Positions 17,154-26,430 of a stretch of 64,000 nucleotides of DNA are shown in pieces. The position numbers and the translations under genes were made by a program. The first letter of the stretch is position 1; each line of letters opens with the position of its first letter. Below the pieces are notes generated by a model. That model did no database searches and was not told where the DNA came from. It saw only the letters and a list, made by a program, of their open reading frames with translations. Source of the stretch: Herpetosiphon llansteffanensis (lineage in GTDB: Bacteria; Chloroflexota; Chloroflexia; Chloroflexales; Herpetosiphonaceae); assembly GCF_003205875.1 (NCBI RefSeq), contig NZ_PUBZ01000136.1, positions 106,603-170,602 on the forward strand. Reading direction: 5' to 3'.

Positions 17154-19976
17154 TTATTGAATTTCGTAGATGTAGACGGTGCGATTTTTTGGCCCCGCAA
17201 AACTTGCCCGTAGTTTAAAGCCCGCTAGTTCCTCGCCTCGCAGCAAGCGCCCTAAGCCAATTTGGGCTTGATCTTTGTTGTTTTGCACAGCATTAACCAC
17301 GATAAACGAGGCGTTGTAATACGTTGCAACCTGCTTGATTACATTCAAATCGGCCACATTTGGGTTCATCACCGCCGCCCGTTCGGCATGGAAATTCAGC
17401 TGCCATGGCACGCGGGTCATCACCACTGCCTCTGCTGGTGTGTTTTGGCGCAACCATTCAAAGGCCTGCAAATCGGGCTGCCATTCGGCATATTCGCTGC
17501 CAACCACGGTCGCGCTTTTATTGGCGGCCTCGACCCAGCCAGGCGTGAGCGCCAAAACCAGCAAATAACCAGCCACCAACAGAGCCAAAGGCCGACCGCG
17601 CTGGTTCCAGCAACGAGCGATGGCATCGTGAATCGCCACCAGTGCGCCTGCCGCCAGCAACGCCAAAAACGGCACTAACGGCACAAAATAGCGTTCTTCG
17701 TCGGCGTGCCAATAGAACGCCAAGAAAATCACATACGGCACGAAACTGGCTGCAACCAAGGCCATCAGGCTCGCTTGTTGGCGGCGAGCGGCGAGCAAGC
17801 CAATTAAGCTTAGCCATGCGCCCAACATCAACCAAACGTAGGGCTTGCCATTCACCCCCTGATCGTTGTTGCCCATCAAATTGCCGCGCCCGCTTAATCC
17901 TCCCAAGGCCGGACTGGCTGGCAATAGGTAGTTGCGGGTGGCCTCAAATTGATTGCCAATTTTATCAAAGGTTTTTTGATAGCCCCAACGCAAAATCCAG
18001 CTTGGCTCAGGCAGGCCATTGCTGCCCGGCAAGCCTTGCTCGTTGGTGTAGATATTGTAGATCGAATCGAAATTTGTGTAGCCGATAATCCAGGCATCGT
18101 AGCTTTCGGTCGAAAAGGCGGGCTTGCCAAACTCGTGCAGATTGCGCGCGATATAGGGCGCAAAGACCAAAACTGCTGGCAAAACCCACCACAACGCTGC
18201 TGTGCGATAGGCCTTCCAGCGATCGTCGACCTGCCACAAACGCCAAATCAGCCACAATCCCATGCCAATTGCCACAATCACCGCGCTGGTTTTTTGCCAA
18301 CACATCAAGCCAATGATCAAGCCTGAGCCAAGCAAGCGCTCCTTGCTGTGGGTCACAAGGCTGCGCCAGAGCAACCAAATTGCTGCAGCGTAAAACAGCA
18401 CAAACGCCAAATCCGAGGTGCTATAGATCATCAAGCGGAACATATGCCGATTGATCAACACCAGCAGCACCGCGATCAAGCCAACCCGCGCATCCCATAA
18501 GGTGCGGGCAATCCGGTAGACCAACATCGAAAGCAGGCTAAAAAAGATCAGGTTGGGGATTTTCGCGGCCCAAGGTTCTGGCCCAAACAAGGCAAAAAAT
18601 GGCGCAATCCAGATTGGCTGCAACATTGGCCACGTTTCTTGTACTCGCGTGACACTGCCATTGGGATAGAGCTTGAAAAACTGGGTGACATAATCAACAA
18701 CCCAGCCTCGGCCAGCGACCAAATTGCGGGCAACCACGCCATTATCCGAGTAATCGGCATTGCCAAGGTAGTTGATTTGGCGAATTACGCTCCAACTATA
18801 GAGCAGCCAAACGCCAACCAGCACGCCAAGCACAGCCCAACCCAAGCCTTGACGCGTGCGCAAGCGCCGATTGGCTCGATCAAGCATTCGATTGAAATCG
18901 CCCCAGTAGAAGGCGGCGATAAACAGGCTTGCCACCGCCAACGACACCACGATAATCGCCCCGGGATCGTACATTCTGGCTTTGGGCAGCCATGTACTCG
19001 CTGCCTGTTTCAGTGGTGGCCAGCTGAGTGTCAGCAAGCCGATAATCGCGGCGAAGCCAAGCCCATAATCGAAATGTTGGCTCAGCCGCTCGCGGAAGTG
19101 CAACCAGCCATCAATCAGCAGTTGGCGTGTATTCCAGATCGCTTGCAAACCTACGCTGAGCAATACAAGCTCAAATGAGGGTTGCAGCCAGTGACGGGCA
19201 AAATAGGCGAGATTGAGCCAAAAAGCCACCAAAACCAAACTGAGCAAAAATAATGGCCAGCGCGATCGAACGCTCTGCCAACCAGCCAAAACCACTAAAC
19301 CCAAGGCCACAGCCATGCGCCAAATCAGGCTCCAAGCAGGCAAATTTAGGCCAACGGCGTTGCTCGTGGCACTTATGCCATACAAACGCAAGCCATGCGG
19401 GCGGCGGTCGCCAGGATAGAGCGTTGTGCCAGTAAAGGTGGCGGTAGTATCTAAGGTTGGGAGTTGTTGAAGGCTATCACTGAGGCGCAATTCAAGCTCT
19501 AGGTTGCTTTGGCTGAGCGCTGGAGTGCTTAATTGATAGATTGTGCGTTCGCTGCGGGCCTCAAACACCCCGATAACTTGTTGATTGACCAGCACATGGA
19601 CGAAGGGTTGGCGCAGGTCGCTGCGCAACACATCGTCGGGCCAGCCAACCACATCAAGCGCCAAGCTATAGCTGCTGTTCGCGCCAAGCGCTGGAATTTG
19701 AATTTGGGTGCTGCCCCGCGTCCAGCGAAAACGATTGCCGCTGGCATCGAGTTCATCGGGGAAAACGGTACCAAGATCGGTTGCTGCTTGGCCAAGCGCC
19801 TCGCTAGAAACCAAAAAAGGCTGATCGCCCAGACCATCGCTGGCAATCCGCACCTGAGTTGGCAACTGATAGAGTGCCGTTAAAAGCCCAAGCGCTATCA
19901 GCAACACACTTGCAATTGTAATGATCCATTGACGCAGCGACCATGCAGCGCGGCGTTGCCACCAGTGTTGTATCAA
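17154..19976 (-). CDS. Large membrane glycosyltransferase, GT39/PMT-like, with N-terminal extracellular domain
   Basis: This is a 940-residue integral membrane protein. After one N-terminal transmembrane segment (IITIASVLLIALGLLTALY) an extracellular sandwich-like domain (about 45-230) has RFRWTRGSTQIQIPALG and LYPGDRRPHGLRLYGI. It is followed by many membrane helices typical of polyprenyl-phosphate-sugar-dependent transferases. The first loop after the helix near residue 400 carries NADYSDNGVVARNLVAGRG, the acidic catalytic loop region seen in the dolichyl-phosphate mannosyltransferase (PMT/GT39) superfamily. A C-terminal soluble domain ends in RTVYIYEIQ. It probably adds sugars to an exported glycan or protein. 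It is transcribed divergently from the HAD gene. Confidence 0.75.
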   Translation of the reverse strand: MIQHWWQRRAAWSLRQWIITIASVLLIALGLLTALYQLPTQVRIASDGLGDQPFLVSSEALGQAATDLGTVFPDELDASGNRFRWTRGSTQIQIPALGANSSYSLALDVVGWPDDVLRSDLRQPFVHVLVNQQVIGVFEARSERTIYQLSTPALSQSNLELELRLSDSLQQLPTLDTTATFTGTTLYPGDRRPHGLRLYGISATSNAVGLNLPAWSLIWRMAVALGLVVLAGWQSVRSRWPLFLLSLVLVAFWLNLAYFARHWLQPSFELVLLSVGLQAIWNTRQLLIDGWLHFRERLSQHFDYGLGFAAIIGLLTLSWPPLKQAASTWLPKARMYDPGAIIVVSLAVASLFIAAFYWGDFNRMLDRANRRLRTRQGLGWAVLGVLVGVWLLYSWSVIRQINYLGNADYSDNGVVARNLVAGRGWVVDYVTQFFKLYPNGSVTRVQETWPMLQPIWIAPFFALFGPEPWAAKIPNLIFFSLLSMLVYRIARTLWDARVGLIAVLLVLINRHMFRLMIYSTSDLAFVLFYAAAIWLLWRSLVTHSKERLLGSGLIIGLMCWQKTSAVIVAIGMGLWLIWRLWQVDDRWKAYRTAALWWVLPAVLVFAPYIARNLHEFGKPAFSTESYDAWIIGYTNFDSIYNIYTNEQGLPGSNGLPEPSWILRWGYQKTFDKIGNQFEATRNYLLPASPALGGLSGRGNLMGNNDQGVNGKPYVWLMLGAWLSLIGLLAARRQQASLMALVAASFVPYVIFLAFYWHADEERYFVPLVPFLALLAAGALVAIHDAIARCWNQRGRPLALLVAGYLLVLALTPGWVEAANKSATVVGSEYAEWQPDLQAFEWLRQNTPAEAVVMTRVPWQLNFHAERAAVMNPNVADLNVIKQVATYYNASFIVVNAVQNNKDQAQIGLGRLLRGEELAGFKLRASFAGPKNRTVYIYEIQ

Positions 19977-20107
19977 GCCAGCCTCAATATCGTTTCATCG
20001 ATCACAACGTGGCATTATACCAGAGCATTGCGACGCTGCTTTTCAGCCATTTTTCATTGTATTTGGGCTTGGTTTTATGCCATGATGGCGCGTATTTGGA
20101 GGCAATG

Positions 20108-20713
20108 ATGATCAAAGCAATTGTTTTTGATATTGGCGGCGTGTTGGAAATTACGCCACCCACCAATTGGGTCGAGCGTTGGGAGCAAAGGTTGGGATTG
20201 GCTGCTGGCCGCATCAACCAACAACTGCACGATCTTTGGCTGGGCGGCAGCATCGGCACAGTGAGCGAGCAAGCGGTCGAAGCTGGCATCGCCGAACGTT
20301 TAGGCTTAGATGAACGTCAATTAGCAGCATTTTTGGCCGATTTGTGGGCTGAATATTTAGGCACGCTTAATCATGAATTGCTTGAATTTTTTGCCAGCCT
20401 ACGCCCACGTTATACCACCGCGATTTTGAGCAATAGTTTTGTGGGCGCACGCCAGCGCGAGCAAGCCGCCTATGGCTTTGAAGATTGCTGCGATCTGATC
20501 ATCTATTCGCACGAAGAAGGCCTGAAAAAGCCCGACCCAGCCTTTTATCGTTTGGCCTGCGAGCGGCTTAACGTCCAGCCCCACGAGATGATTTTTCTCG
20601 ACGATATTGATGTAGTGGTCGCAGCCGCCCGCAATGTTGGCATTAACGCCATTCTGTACCGCTCAAATCAACAGGCGATTGCTGAGATTCAGGCTTTGTT
20701 GGCGGCTGATTGA
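20108..20713 (+). CDS. HAD superfamily hydrolase, subfamily IA
   Basis: This 201-residue phosphatase-like protein has motif I AIVFDIGGVLE (nucleophile Asp8; the usual second Asp is Gly, as in the FDxGG group), motif II AILSNSF, motif III EGLKKPDPAFY and motif IV MIFLDDIDVVV. I chose the ATG at 20108 because GGAGG lies 5 bases upstream; the ATG three bases earlier is too close, and extension further upstream enters the divergent promoter region. The substrate is not evident. Its 3' end overlaps the convergent methyltransferase gene by 25 bp. Confidence 0.88.
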   Translation: MIKAIVFDIGGVLEITPPTNWVERWEQRLGLAAGRINQQLHDLWLGGSIGTVSEQAVEAGIAERLGLDERQLAAFLADLWAEYLGTLNHELLEFFASLRPRYTTAILSNSFVGARQREQAAYGFEDCCDLIIYSHEEGLKKPDPAFYRLACERLNVQPHEMIFLDDIDVVVAAARNVGINAILYRSNQQAIAEIQALLAAD

Positions 20714-21498
20714 TCGGCCTGCGCCAAAATTTCATACAACAGCACGCCCGTAGCCACCGCCAAATTCAGCGAATCTGCCTTGCCGTGCATTGGCAGGCTG
20801 ACCAAGGCTTGGCATTGGGCTTGTTGCTCTGCATCCAAGCCTTCGCGCTCGCTACCCATCAGCAAGATTAATGGCTGGGGGTAGCGATAGCTGCGATAAT
20901 GGCTGCTGGCCGAATCTGCCGCCCCAACCAGATTAAAGCCGCTTTGGCCGAGCCATTGGCGAAATTCAGCCCACGATGCTTTGACCAAGCGCTGGCTGAA
21001 CAAGGTTCCCATGCTGGCGCGTCCAGTTGCTGGATCATAGGGATCGGTGCAATCGCCAAGCAAAATGACTCCCGTTGCGCCGACCGCATCGCCTGTGCGC
21101 AAAATCGTGCCCAAATTGCCTGGATCGCTGATGGCGTTGAGCGCGATCCAACATAGGCCTTGGTCGGGTGTAACATCATTGAGGCTAGCCCATTGTTGCC
21201 GAATAACTGCCGCCAAGCCTTGCGGGCCATCTTTGCTCGAAAGGCTAGCAAAAACCTCGCTACTCACATCGAGAATCGGCGTGCCTTGTTGGCGTTGCTG
21301 CTCAACTAATTCTTGGGCAAATTGGCTGCGCAATAAATCTGGTGCGACGATTAATTGCTCGATTGGCGCTTTGGCTTGGGTGGCCTCGGTGACATTGCGA
21401 ATGCCTTCGATAAAAAAGAGACCGGTGGCTTCACGCTCACGGCGCTGACGCAAGGCCCGAATCTGTTTAATTGTTGGGTTGTTTCTGCTGGTTAACAT
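20689..21498 (-). CDS. TrmH/SpoU family RNA 2'-O-methyltransferase
   Basis: This 269-residue two-part protein has an N-terminal substrate-binding domain (NPTIKQIRALRQRREREATGLFFIEGIRNV) and a C-terminal SPOUT knot. The knot carries motif 1 LNAISDPGNLGTILRTGDAVG, motif 2 ILLMGSEREGL and motif 3 LPMHGKADSLNLAVATGVLLYE. It methylates a ribose 2'-OH in rRNA or tRNA using SAM. It is of the type often labelled RlmB/TsnR-like; the target base cannot be fixed. The final codons overlap the convergent HAD gene. Confidence 0.92.
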   Translation of the reverse strand: MLTSRNNPTIKQIRALRQRREREATGLFFIEGIRNVTEATQAKAPIEQLIVAPDLLRSQFAQELVEQQRQQGTPILDVSSEVFASLSSKDGPQGLAAVIRQQWASLNDVTPDQGLCWIALNAISDPGNLGTILRTGDAVGATGVILLGDCTDPYDPATGRASMGTLFSQRLVKASWAEFRQWLGQSGFNLVGAADSASSHYRSYRYPQPLILLMGSEREGLDAEQQAQCQALVSLPMHGKADSLNLAVATGVLLYEILAQADQSAANKA

Positions 21499-21539
21499 GG
21501 CTCAAACTTTCTAGTTGCAATTGGTGCTAGCTGCTATTG

Positions 21540-21981
21540 TAACAACCAATGAGCAAACTTGATCCACGAAGCGCACGAAGAAACGCAACCACGAAGAGCG
21601 CGAAGAGCACGAAGATGGGGCTATTGGCTGGTGGCTATGGGCTATCGGCATTTGATGGTGGTCAATAGTTTATTTTTTAACGCAGCGGCGCAGAGAATAG
21701 AAGGCTATTCTATTGGCCGTAAGTTTTTGACTTTTGACTTCTGCCTTTTGCGTTCATCCTTCAGCATTTATTTTTAGCCACAGATTGCACAGATTGGTTG
21801 GATTATTTTTCGATAGCCCATAGCCTGTAGCCAAAAGCCATCACTTCTCTGCGCCGCTGCGTTAAAGATTGATCCACGAAGAACACGAAGGGCACGAAGC
21901 TATTTTCAGCCACGAACAATCTTCCGATAACCCATAGCCTAGAGCCTGATCCCCAGCCCCCAACAACCGACCCCCAATCTT
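21540..21981. repeat. Mosaic intergenic repeat region
   Basis: This 440-base gap shows no gene. It holds almost the full repeat vocabulary: CACGAAGAACACGAAGGGC, CAGCGGCGCAGAGAA and its inverse CTCTGCGCCGCTGCGTTAA, CCACAGATTGCACAGATTGG, CGATAGCCCATAGCC, and CCCCAGCCCCCAAC. Several words occur in both orientations around a centre near 21770, so parts of it could fold back on themselves. Confidence 0.8.
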
Positions 21982-22509
21982 TCAATCAACAATATTTTTG
22001 GCGGCTGCGAGAATGATCATCACTGGAATCAAGGCCTTTAGTTCTAAGCTATAGTCGCTGCGCCCGCGTTGAATAATAATGCCAGCGTTGCGTAATTCTT
22101 TGAGATGATGATACAACTGACCTGCCGATTGCATATGTAATTGCTCCAACAGGCTTTGGCTACTGGCTGGTTTTTCAAGCAAAGTTTGAACAATCTGCAA
22201 ACGAATTGGGCTAGCCAAGGCACTGAGAACCGTAATTAATGGCTCGGCAGGGTGGCGCAGCAATTCGCCCAAACCATACTCACCCTGCCAAACATAATTG
22301 CCAAGCACCGAACTGATTGAGCCAGCAAAGAGAAACGCGCCATGACCAAGCTCATGCTCATAATCGCTGCCAGTGCGTTGTTGGAGTTGGCGTACCAAAC
22401 CCAACTCTTCGTTGATTGCTGCTGCGCTTGCAGGAGTTTGGGTTTCTAAGGCGCTCACGCGAGCTTCTAAGGCAGCGATCCGATCAAGCAATGATTGAGC
22501 TGAATCCAT
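21982..22509 (-). CDS. ArsR-like winged-helix regulator with N-terminal coiled coil
   Basis: This is a 175-residue protein. Residues about 1-32 form a heptad-rich coiled coil (LLDRIAALEARVSALET). Residues about 90-160 are a winged helix of the ArsR/HTH_20 kind (LSALASPIRLQIVQTLLEKPASSQSLLEQLHMQSAGQLYHHLKELRNAGII). The LYHHLKEL recognition helix and the following RGRSDYSLE wing are clear. No metal-site cysteines are present, so it probably senses something other than metals. It lies 28 bp downstream of the beta-lactamase-like lipoprotein gene and is probably co-transcribed with it; the inverted repeat at 23842-23898 is its possible operator. Confidence 0.8.
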   Translation of the reverse strand: MDSAQSLLDRIAALEARVSALETQTPASAAAINEELGLVRQLQQRTGSDYEHELGHGAFLFAGSISSVLGNYVWQGEYGLGELLRHPAEPLITVLSALASPIRLQIVQTLLEKPASSQSLLEQLHMQSAGQLYHHLKELRNAGIIIQRGRSDYSLELKALIPVMIILAAAKNIVD

Positions 22510-22537
22510 GGCATTGGCTCCTCTGGCTGAAATTGGC

Positions 22538-23827
22538 TTATTTTAGCTGGCTAGCCACCGATTGAGCAAATGCTGGATCAAGCGCAAGTTGGACGGCAAA
22601 TTGCTGTTGCATAAACGATTGCATCAAGCCCAGCCATGGTTGCTCAGGCAATTGGTTGAAAAACAACACGACAACTTTGGTGCGATCAGCCCATTCGCCC
22701 TGCGCAGGCTGAATAAACATGGCTTCGGTCAGGATGCCGGGCAAACTGCCGCCTTTGGTGCCAAAATGGGTGAACATCGTGTCGTTGCCAGGAATCGTCA
22801 TTGGCCACTCTAAAAATTCGCGCATGGTTTGCGAAACTGCTGGGCTAATTAATTGATTATTGCCAACCAACGCCATCACGTTGGCATAATCGCTGGCGCT
22901 GCCTTTGGGCATAATGTGGGCAAAAACTTGGCTTTGTTGCACCAGATCAAGCTGCAATTGGGTTTGATTTTGGGCTGCTTTGCGCCATTCTGGCTCTGCT
23001 TGATAGCGCTCGGCCAGCGCCACTGCTTGTTGCTCGATGCTCACTTGATCAAGCTCCAATAGCGTTTGCATGCTGGCTGCATCAATTGCAGCATCTGGGT
23101 TCATCACCAACAGAAAGAGGCCAACGATTGGCACAATTTTGGTTTGCTGTTGCATGCCAAGCTCAACGATCGTTTGATCAAGCGCTGGAATGCCTAAACG
23201 ATCAATTAAATAATCGGTGGCTGCATTATCGCTCTCGAAAATCATGGCTTGGGCCAAGCTTTTCAGCGGCACAGTTTGAGCAGGATCATTGGCAAAGCCA
23301 CGTTGATCGGCGGGGATGCCAAGCCGTTTCAAGGCAGCCGGATGTGCGCCACCATCGGTATTTGGCCAATACCAAGCATCCCAATCGGCCAAGCTAATTG
23401 GCTGCTCCGGGTCAAGCGTGCCAGCCTCAACTGCTTGGGCATAGCTGGCCAAAATGACAATTTTCATTGTTGAGGCCAAGGGCAGCGCTTGCTGCGCATT
23501 GAATTCAATCAGCGGATCGGCGTTGTTAATGCTGCCATCGCTGTTGGTGCTATAGCTCACCAAGCTAACATTGCTCGGATTTTGGCGAATAAACGCCAGC
23601 ACCTCTTCAGTCGATTGGGGATTGCTGATCGTTGCCGTCGTTGGAGTTGTCGCCTCCAGCGTTGGCGTGAGCGCAGCGCTCGTTGGCTGGTTGGGAACCG
23701 TCGTCGGATCAACAATGGTGGCAGGAACTGTAGTCGCGCTGGTTGAACTGGTAGTTGGTTGATTGGCCGACGTGCCACATCCAACCAACATCAGGGCCAA
23801 AAGCAACATCAAACCTCGGTTAAGCAT
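22538..23827 (-). CDS. Class A beta-lactamase-like serine hydrolase, lipoprotein
   Basis: This 429-residue protein begins with a lipoprotein signal (LLLALMLVGC, lipid-bearing Cys17). A low-complexity Thr/Pro/Ser linker (about 20-70) tethers it to the membrane. The catalytic fold follows with the three penicillin-recognising motifs: STMK at 119-122, SDN at 199-201, and a KGG in GTKGG at 356-360 in place of KTG. This supports an acyl-serine enzyme of the beta-lactamase/D,D-peptidase class. The wide gap between SDN and KGG and the changed third motif make a true resistance enzyme uncertain; a peptidoglycan or other esterase role is equally possible. It lies in front of an ArsR-like regulator. 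Confidence 0.82.
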   Translation of the reverse strand: MLNRGLMLLLALMLVGCGTSANQPTTSSTSATTVPATIVDPTTVPNQPTSAALTPTLEATTPTTATISNPQSTEEVLAFIRQNPSNVSLVSYSTNSDGSINNADPLIEFNAQQALPLASTMKIVILASYAQAVEAGTLDPEQPISLADWDAWYWPNTDGGAHPAALKRLGIPADQRGFANDPAQTVPLKSLAQAMIFESDNAATDYLIDRLGIPALDQTIVELGMQQQTKIVPIVGLFLLVMNPDAAIDAASMQTLLELDQVSIEQQAVALAERYQAEPEWRKAAQNQTQLQLDLVQQSQVFAHIMPKGSASDYANVMALVGNNQLISPAVSQTMREFLEWPMTIPGNDTMFTHFGTKGGSLPGILTEAMFIQPAQGEWADRTKVVVLFFNQLPEQPWLGLMQSFMQQQFAVQLALDPAFAQSVASQLK

Positions 23828-23841
23828 ATGATTGACCTCGT

Positions 23842-23898
23842 GTAATATTCTAATTTTCTAGATTATATGTATTTATATCAATAAAACTAGAATATTAC
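23842..23898. promoter_or_regulatory. Inverted repeat upstream of the beta-lactamase-like gene (candidate operator)
   Basis: GTAATATTCTA (23842-23852) and TAGAATATTAC (23888-23898) are perfect 11-bp inverted copies around an AT-rich 35-bp core in the promoter region. The arrangement suits a dimeric winged-helix repressor that bends or loops DNA. Confidence 0.5.
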
Positions 23899-23914
23899 AA
23901 GAGCCAATTTGCGT

Positions 23915-24244
23915 TTAGCCAAGTGTGCCGAGCACGACGATCCAGCGGCTCCAAACCAGTTTTGGGGGCAACTCTTTAATCTCGCTCAGCACAAACTCGT
24001 TATCAATACACTCGATAAGGTAGGTTTCTGGCCTAATTGCATCCCAATGTTGCAGCTGCACCGTCACAACATAGCGCGGGTTTTCGGGCTGGCTGGTTGG
24101 CTCAAGTGCCCAGCGATATTCCAAATCGCTTGAGCCTTGGATAATACGCTGGCCGCGAGTGGTCCGATCTGCATTCGTCAGACGAAAGTGGGCAAGCGCC
24201 ATTTGGCTAAATTCTTCAGGTAGCACTGGTTGTTTGGTTACCAT
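23915..24244 (-). CDS. Hypothetical protein
   Basis: This 109-residue soluble protein of unknown family starts VTKQPVLPEEFSQMALAHFRL and has a strand-rich middle (YRWALEPTSQPENPRYVVTVQLQHW). It has no signal peptide or membrane segment. I chose the ATG at 24244 because GGAG is 6 bases upstream; an ATG one codon earlier is too close to it. Its promoter region is shared with the divergent yggT gene. Confidence 0.6.
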   Translation of the reverse strand: MVTKQPVLPEEFSQMALAHFRLTNADRTTRGQRIIQGSSDLEYRWALEPTSQPENPRYVVTVQLQHWDAIRPETYLIECIDNEFVLSEIKELPPKLVWSRWIVVLGTLG

Positions 24245-24365
24245 CATTGACTCCTTTATTTGGGCCTTGAGCAGCGCCAGCAGCGCATGGAGGCCAATTA
24301 AATACGCTTTAATTAGTTTGTATGAACTAATATGACATCTGGATAGTTGGGGCTAGCAGAACTGA

Positions 24366-24392
24366 CCATAAGCCAAACGCTTATGGTATACT
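24366..24392 (+). promoter_or_regulatory. Inverted repeat abutting a -10 box upstream of yggT
   Basis: CCATAAGC / GCTTATGG (24366-24373, 24379-24386) is a perfect 8-bp inverted repeat with a 5-base spacer. TATACT (24387-24392) follows at once. No good -35 is visible, which suggests an activator- or repressor-controlled promoter. Confidence 0.4.
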
Positions 24393-24432
24393 TGACGGCA
24401 GAAATGCGGCAAACCACCTGTTGGGGGCGCTC

Positions 24433-24687
24433 ATGGGCAATTTCATTAGCCAGTTCTTTCTCCTGTTAATCCCGATTCTCGAAATCGCAATCTTTGTGCG
24501 AATCATCATGTCGTGGTTTGATCCTCAGGGTCAATCACGGTTTGCCTTGATTCTGCGCGAAATTACCGACCCAATCTTGCTACCGATTCGGCGCGTTATA
24601 CCATCAGTTGGCATGTTTGACCTCTCGCCATTGATTGCGCTGCTGCTTCTGCAAGTTTTGCAAACGGTTTTTCAATCGGTTAGCTAA
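24433..24687 (+). CDS. YggT family membrane protein
   Basis: This 84-residue protein has two membrane segments (FISQFFLLLIPILEIAIFVRIIM and LSPLIALLLLQVLQTVF) and the family signature MSWFDPQGQSRFALILREITDPILLPIRRVIPS between them. YggT proteins are often found with cell-division and septum genes and have been linked to envelope integrity and osmotic tolerance. The ATG at 24433 follows a GGGGG stretch; TTG at 24421 is an in-frame alternative. A terminator follows 30 bases after the stop. Confidence 0.9.
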   Translation: MGNFISQFFLLLIPILEIAIFVRIIMSWFDPQGQSRFALILREITDPILLPIRRVIPSVGMFDLSPLIALLLLQVLQTVFQSVS

Positions 24688-24716
24688 ATTGCTACCCGAT
24701 TTTTAGCTCATGCCGT

Positions 24717-24758
24717 GCCGTGGATGCAACGCCCAATGGGTGACTTCCACGGCTTTTT
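24717..24758 (+). terminator. Terminator after yggT
   Basis: GCCGTGGA (24717-24724) pairs with TCCACGGC (24746-24753), enclosing a second CCCA/TGGG pairing, and is followed by five Ts. Confidence 0.8.
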
Positions 24759-24776
24759 GTTGAAAGGATTCAAGCA

Positions 24777-26429
24777 TTGGCACGTCGTTACCTTATGTTG
24801 TTGGTCTTTGGTGCGGGGATCTGTACGCTCGGCATTGAAATGACTGCTTCGCGACTTTTGGCTCCCTATTTTGGCACATCGCAGTTGATCTGGGCCAACG
24901 TGATTGGCTTAACCTTGCTCTACCTGACCTTGGGTTATACGATTGGTGGGCGTTGGGCCGACCGCCGGCCCGAGTTGGGCCTCTTGTGTAGCATCATTTT
25001 GGTCGGCGCAATCACTGCCGCCGTGATTCCATGGATCTCGCGACCAATTCTGAAGTGGTCGATCAGCGCCTTTGCAACACGCTCGGCTGGGCCATTTGTT
25101 GGCTCGTTGCTTGGCGTTTTGGCCTTATTCTCGGTGCCAATCACCTTGTTGGGCATGGTTAGCCCGTTCGCAGTGCGCTTGGCAATTCGCGATGCAGCCG
25201 ATGCAGGCAAGGCAGCTGGTAATCTCTCGGCCATCTCGACCCTTGGCTCGATTCTCGGTACCTTCTTGCCAGTGCTGTTTCTGATTCCCACGGTTGGCAC
25301 GAATATGACGATTTATATTTTTGCCATGGGTTTGTTGGTACTGGTGTTGCCTGGCTTCTGGATGGAACGGCGCAAACTGTTGCCAGTCGCCGTGGTTGCG
25401 TTAGTTGTGGTTATTGCGTTGGCATTTTGGCCACGTAGCGAGCCAATTAAAGTTGCCGATTGCCGTGGCTGTAACCTGATTACCGAAGACGATTCGGCCT
25501 ACAACTATATTCAGATTGTCGAACGTGGCAGCGATGACAACAAAATGATCGGCTTGGTGCTCAACGAGGGCCAAGCCATCCACTCAATCTACTACCCAAA
25601 ATTTGAGCAAACCAATAATGCTAGCGATTTGCTGACCAACGGGCCATGGGATTTCTACAACATTGCGCCCTATTTTTACCCCAATCGCAGTGTTGAAAGT
25701 GTCAACAGCATGGCGATGGTTGGCTCGGCTGCTGGCTCAGTGCCAAAGCAATTTCTCTCAATTTATGGCAACGAGTCGGTGATTGACGGGATTGAAATTG
25801 ATCCCCGGATTGTTGAATTGGGTCGTGAATACTTCGCCATGCACGATGTTGAATATTACAAAGAACGGGGCGAAACGCCACAATTTCCTAATTTCAACAC
25901 CCACGTTGCCGATGGCCGAATTTTCTTCGCTGGCAACGACAACAAGTATGATATTATCGGCATGGATGCCTACAAACAGCCCTATATTCCGTTTCACCTA
26001 ACCACGCGCGAATTTTTCGAAACCGTGCGTGATCACTTGGCTCCTAACGGCGTGGCGGTAGTCAATGCAGGCAAGCCCAACACTGCTGCTGGCGGCGATT
26101 ATCGCTTGGTCAATGTGTTGGCCAACACCATGAGCAGCGTTTTTGCCCATGTCTATATGATCGACGTGCCAAATAATTTCAATACGATGTTGATTGGCAT
26201 TCCCGCTGATGTTGGCGATGGCGTTGCCAACTTCGAAGCCAATTTGGCAACCATCCAAGACCCAACCTTGCGCTATGTGATGGAGCAAGCGCTTGCCAGC
26301 AATAGCAACAAAAAGCCAATTCGCCGCTGGGATGGCGTGGGCGAAAATCGCATCTTTACCGATGACCTTGCGCCCGTTGAATCAGTGATCGACCGGATCA
26401 TTTTGGGCCAGGTTGATGAAGGCCAATAG
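24777..26429 (+). CDS. Fused membrane/spermidine-synthase-like protein
   Basis: This 550-residue protein has about eight membrane helices in its first 215 residues, starting LMLLVFGAGICTLGIEMTASRLLAPYFGTSQLIWANVIG, the pattern of MFS-fused spermidine-synthase-like proteins. The cytoplasmic C-terminal half is a Rossmann methyltransferase-like domain with MVGSAAGSVPKQFLSIYG and IDGIEIDPRIVELGREYF in the nucleoside-binding position, then YDIIGMDAYKQPYIPFHLTTREFF. True aminopropyl transfer is uncertain for this group. The start is TTG at 24777, with AAAGGA 8 bases upstream. The next gene begins one base after its stop. Confidence 0.85.
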   Translation: MARRYLMLLVFGAGICTLGIEMTASRLLAPYFGTSQLIWANVIGLTLLYLTLGYTIGGRWADRRPELGLLCSIILVGAITAAVIPWISRPILKWSISAFATRSAGPFVGSLLGVLALFSVPITLLGMVSPFAVRLAIRDAADAGKAAGNLSAISTLGSILGTFLPVLFLIPTVGTNMTIYIFAMGLLVLVLPGFWMERRKLLPVAVVALVVVIALAFWPRSEPIKVADCRGCNLITEDDSAYNYIQIVERGSDDNKMIGLVLNEGQAIHSIYYPKFEQTNNASDLLTNGPWDFYNIAPYFYPNRSVESVNSMAMVGSAAGSVPKQFLSIYGNESVIDGIEIDPRIVELGREYFAMHDVEYYKERGETPQFPNFNTHVADGRIFFAGNDNKYDIIGMDAYKQPYIPFHLTTREFFETVRDHLAPNGVAVVNAGKPNTAAGGDYRLVNVLANTMSSVFAHVYMIDVPNNFNTMLIGIPADVGDGVANFEANLATIQDPTLRYVMEQALASNSNKKPIRRWDGVGENRIFTDDLAPVESVIDRIILGQVDEGQ

Positions 26430-26430
26430 T

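Noticed and set aside
21540..21981. CRISPR-like regularity in the CACGAAG words
   Set aside because: Repeats are about 9 bases with no unique spacers, and no cas gene is near.
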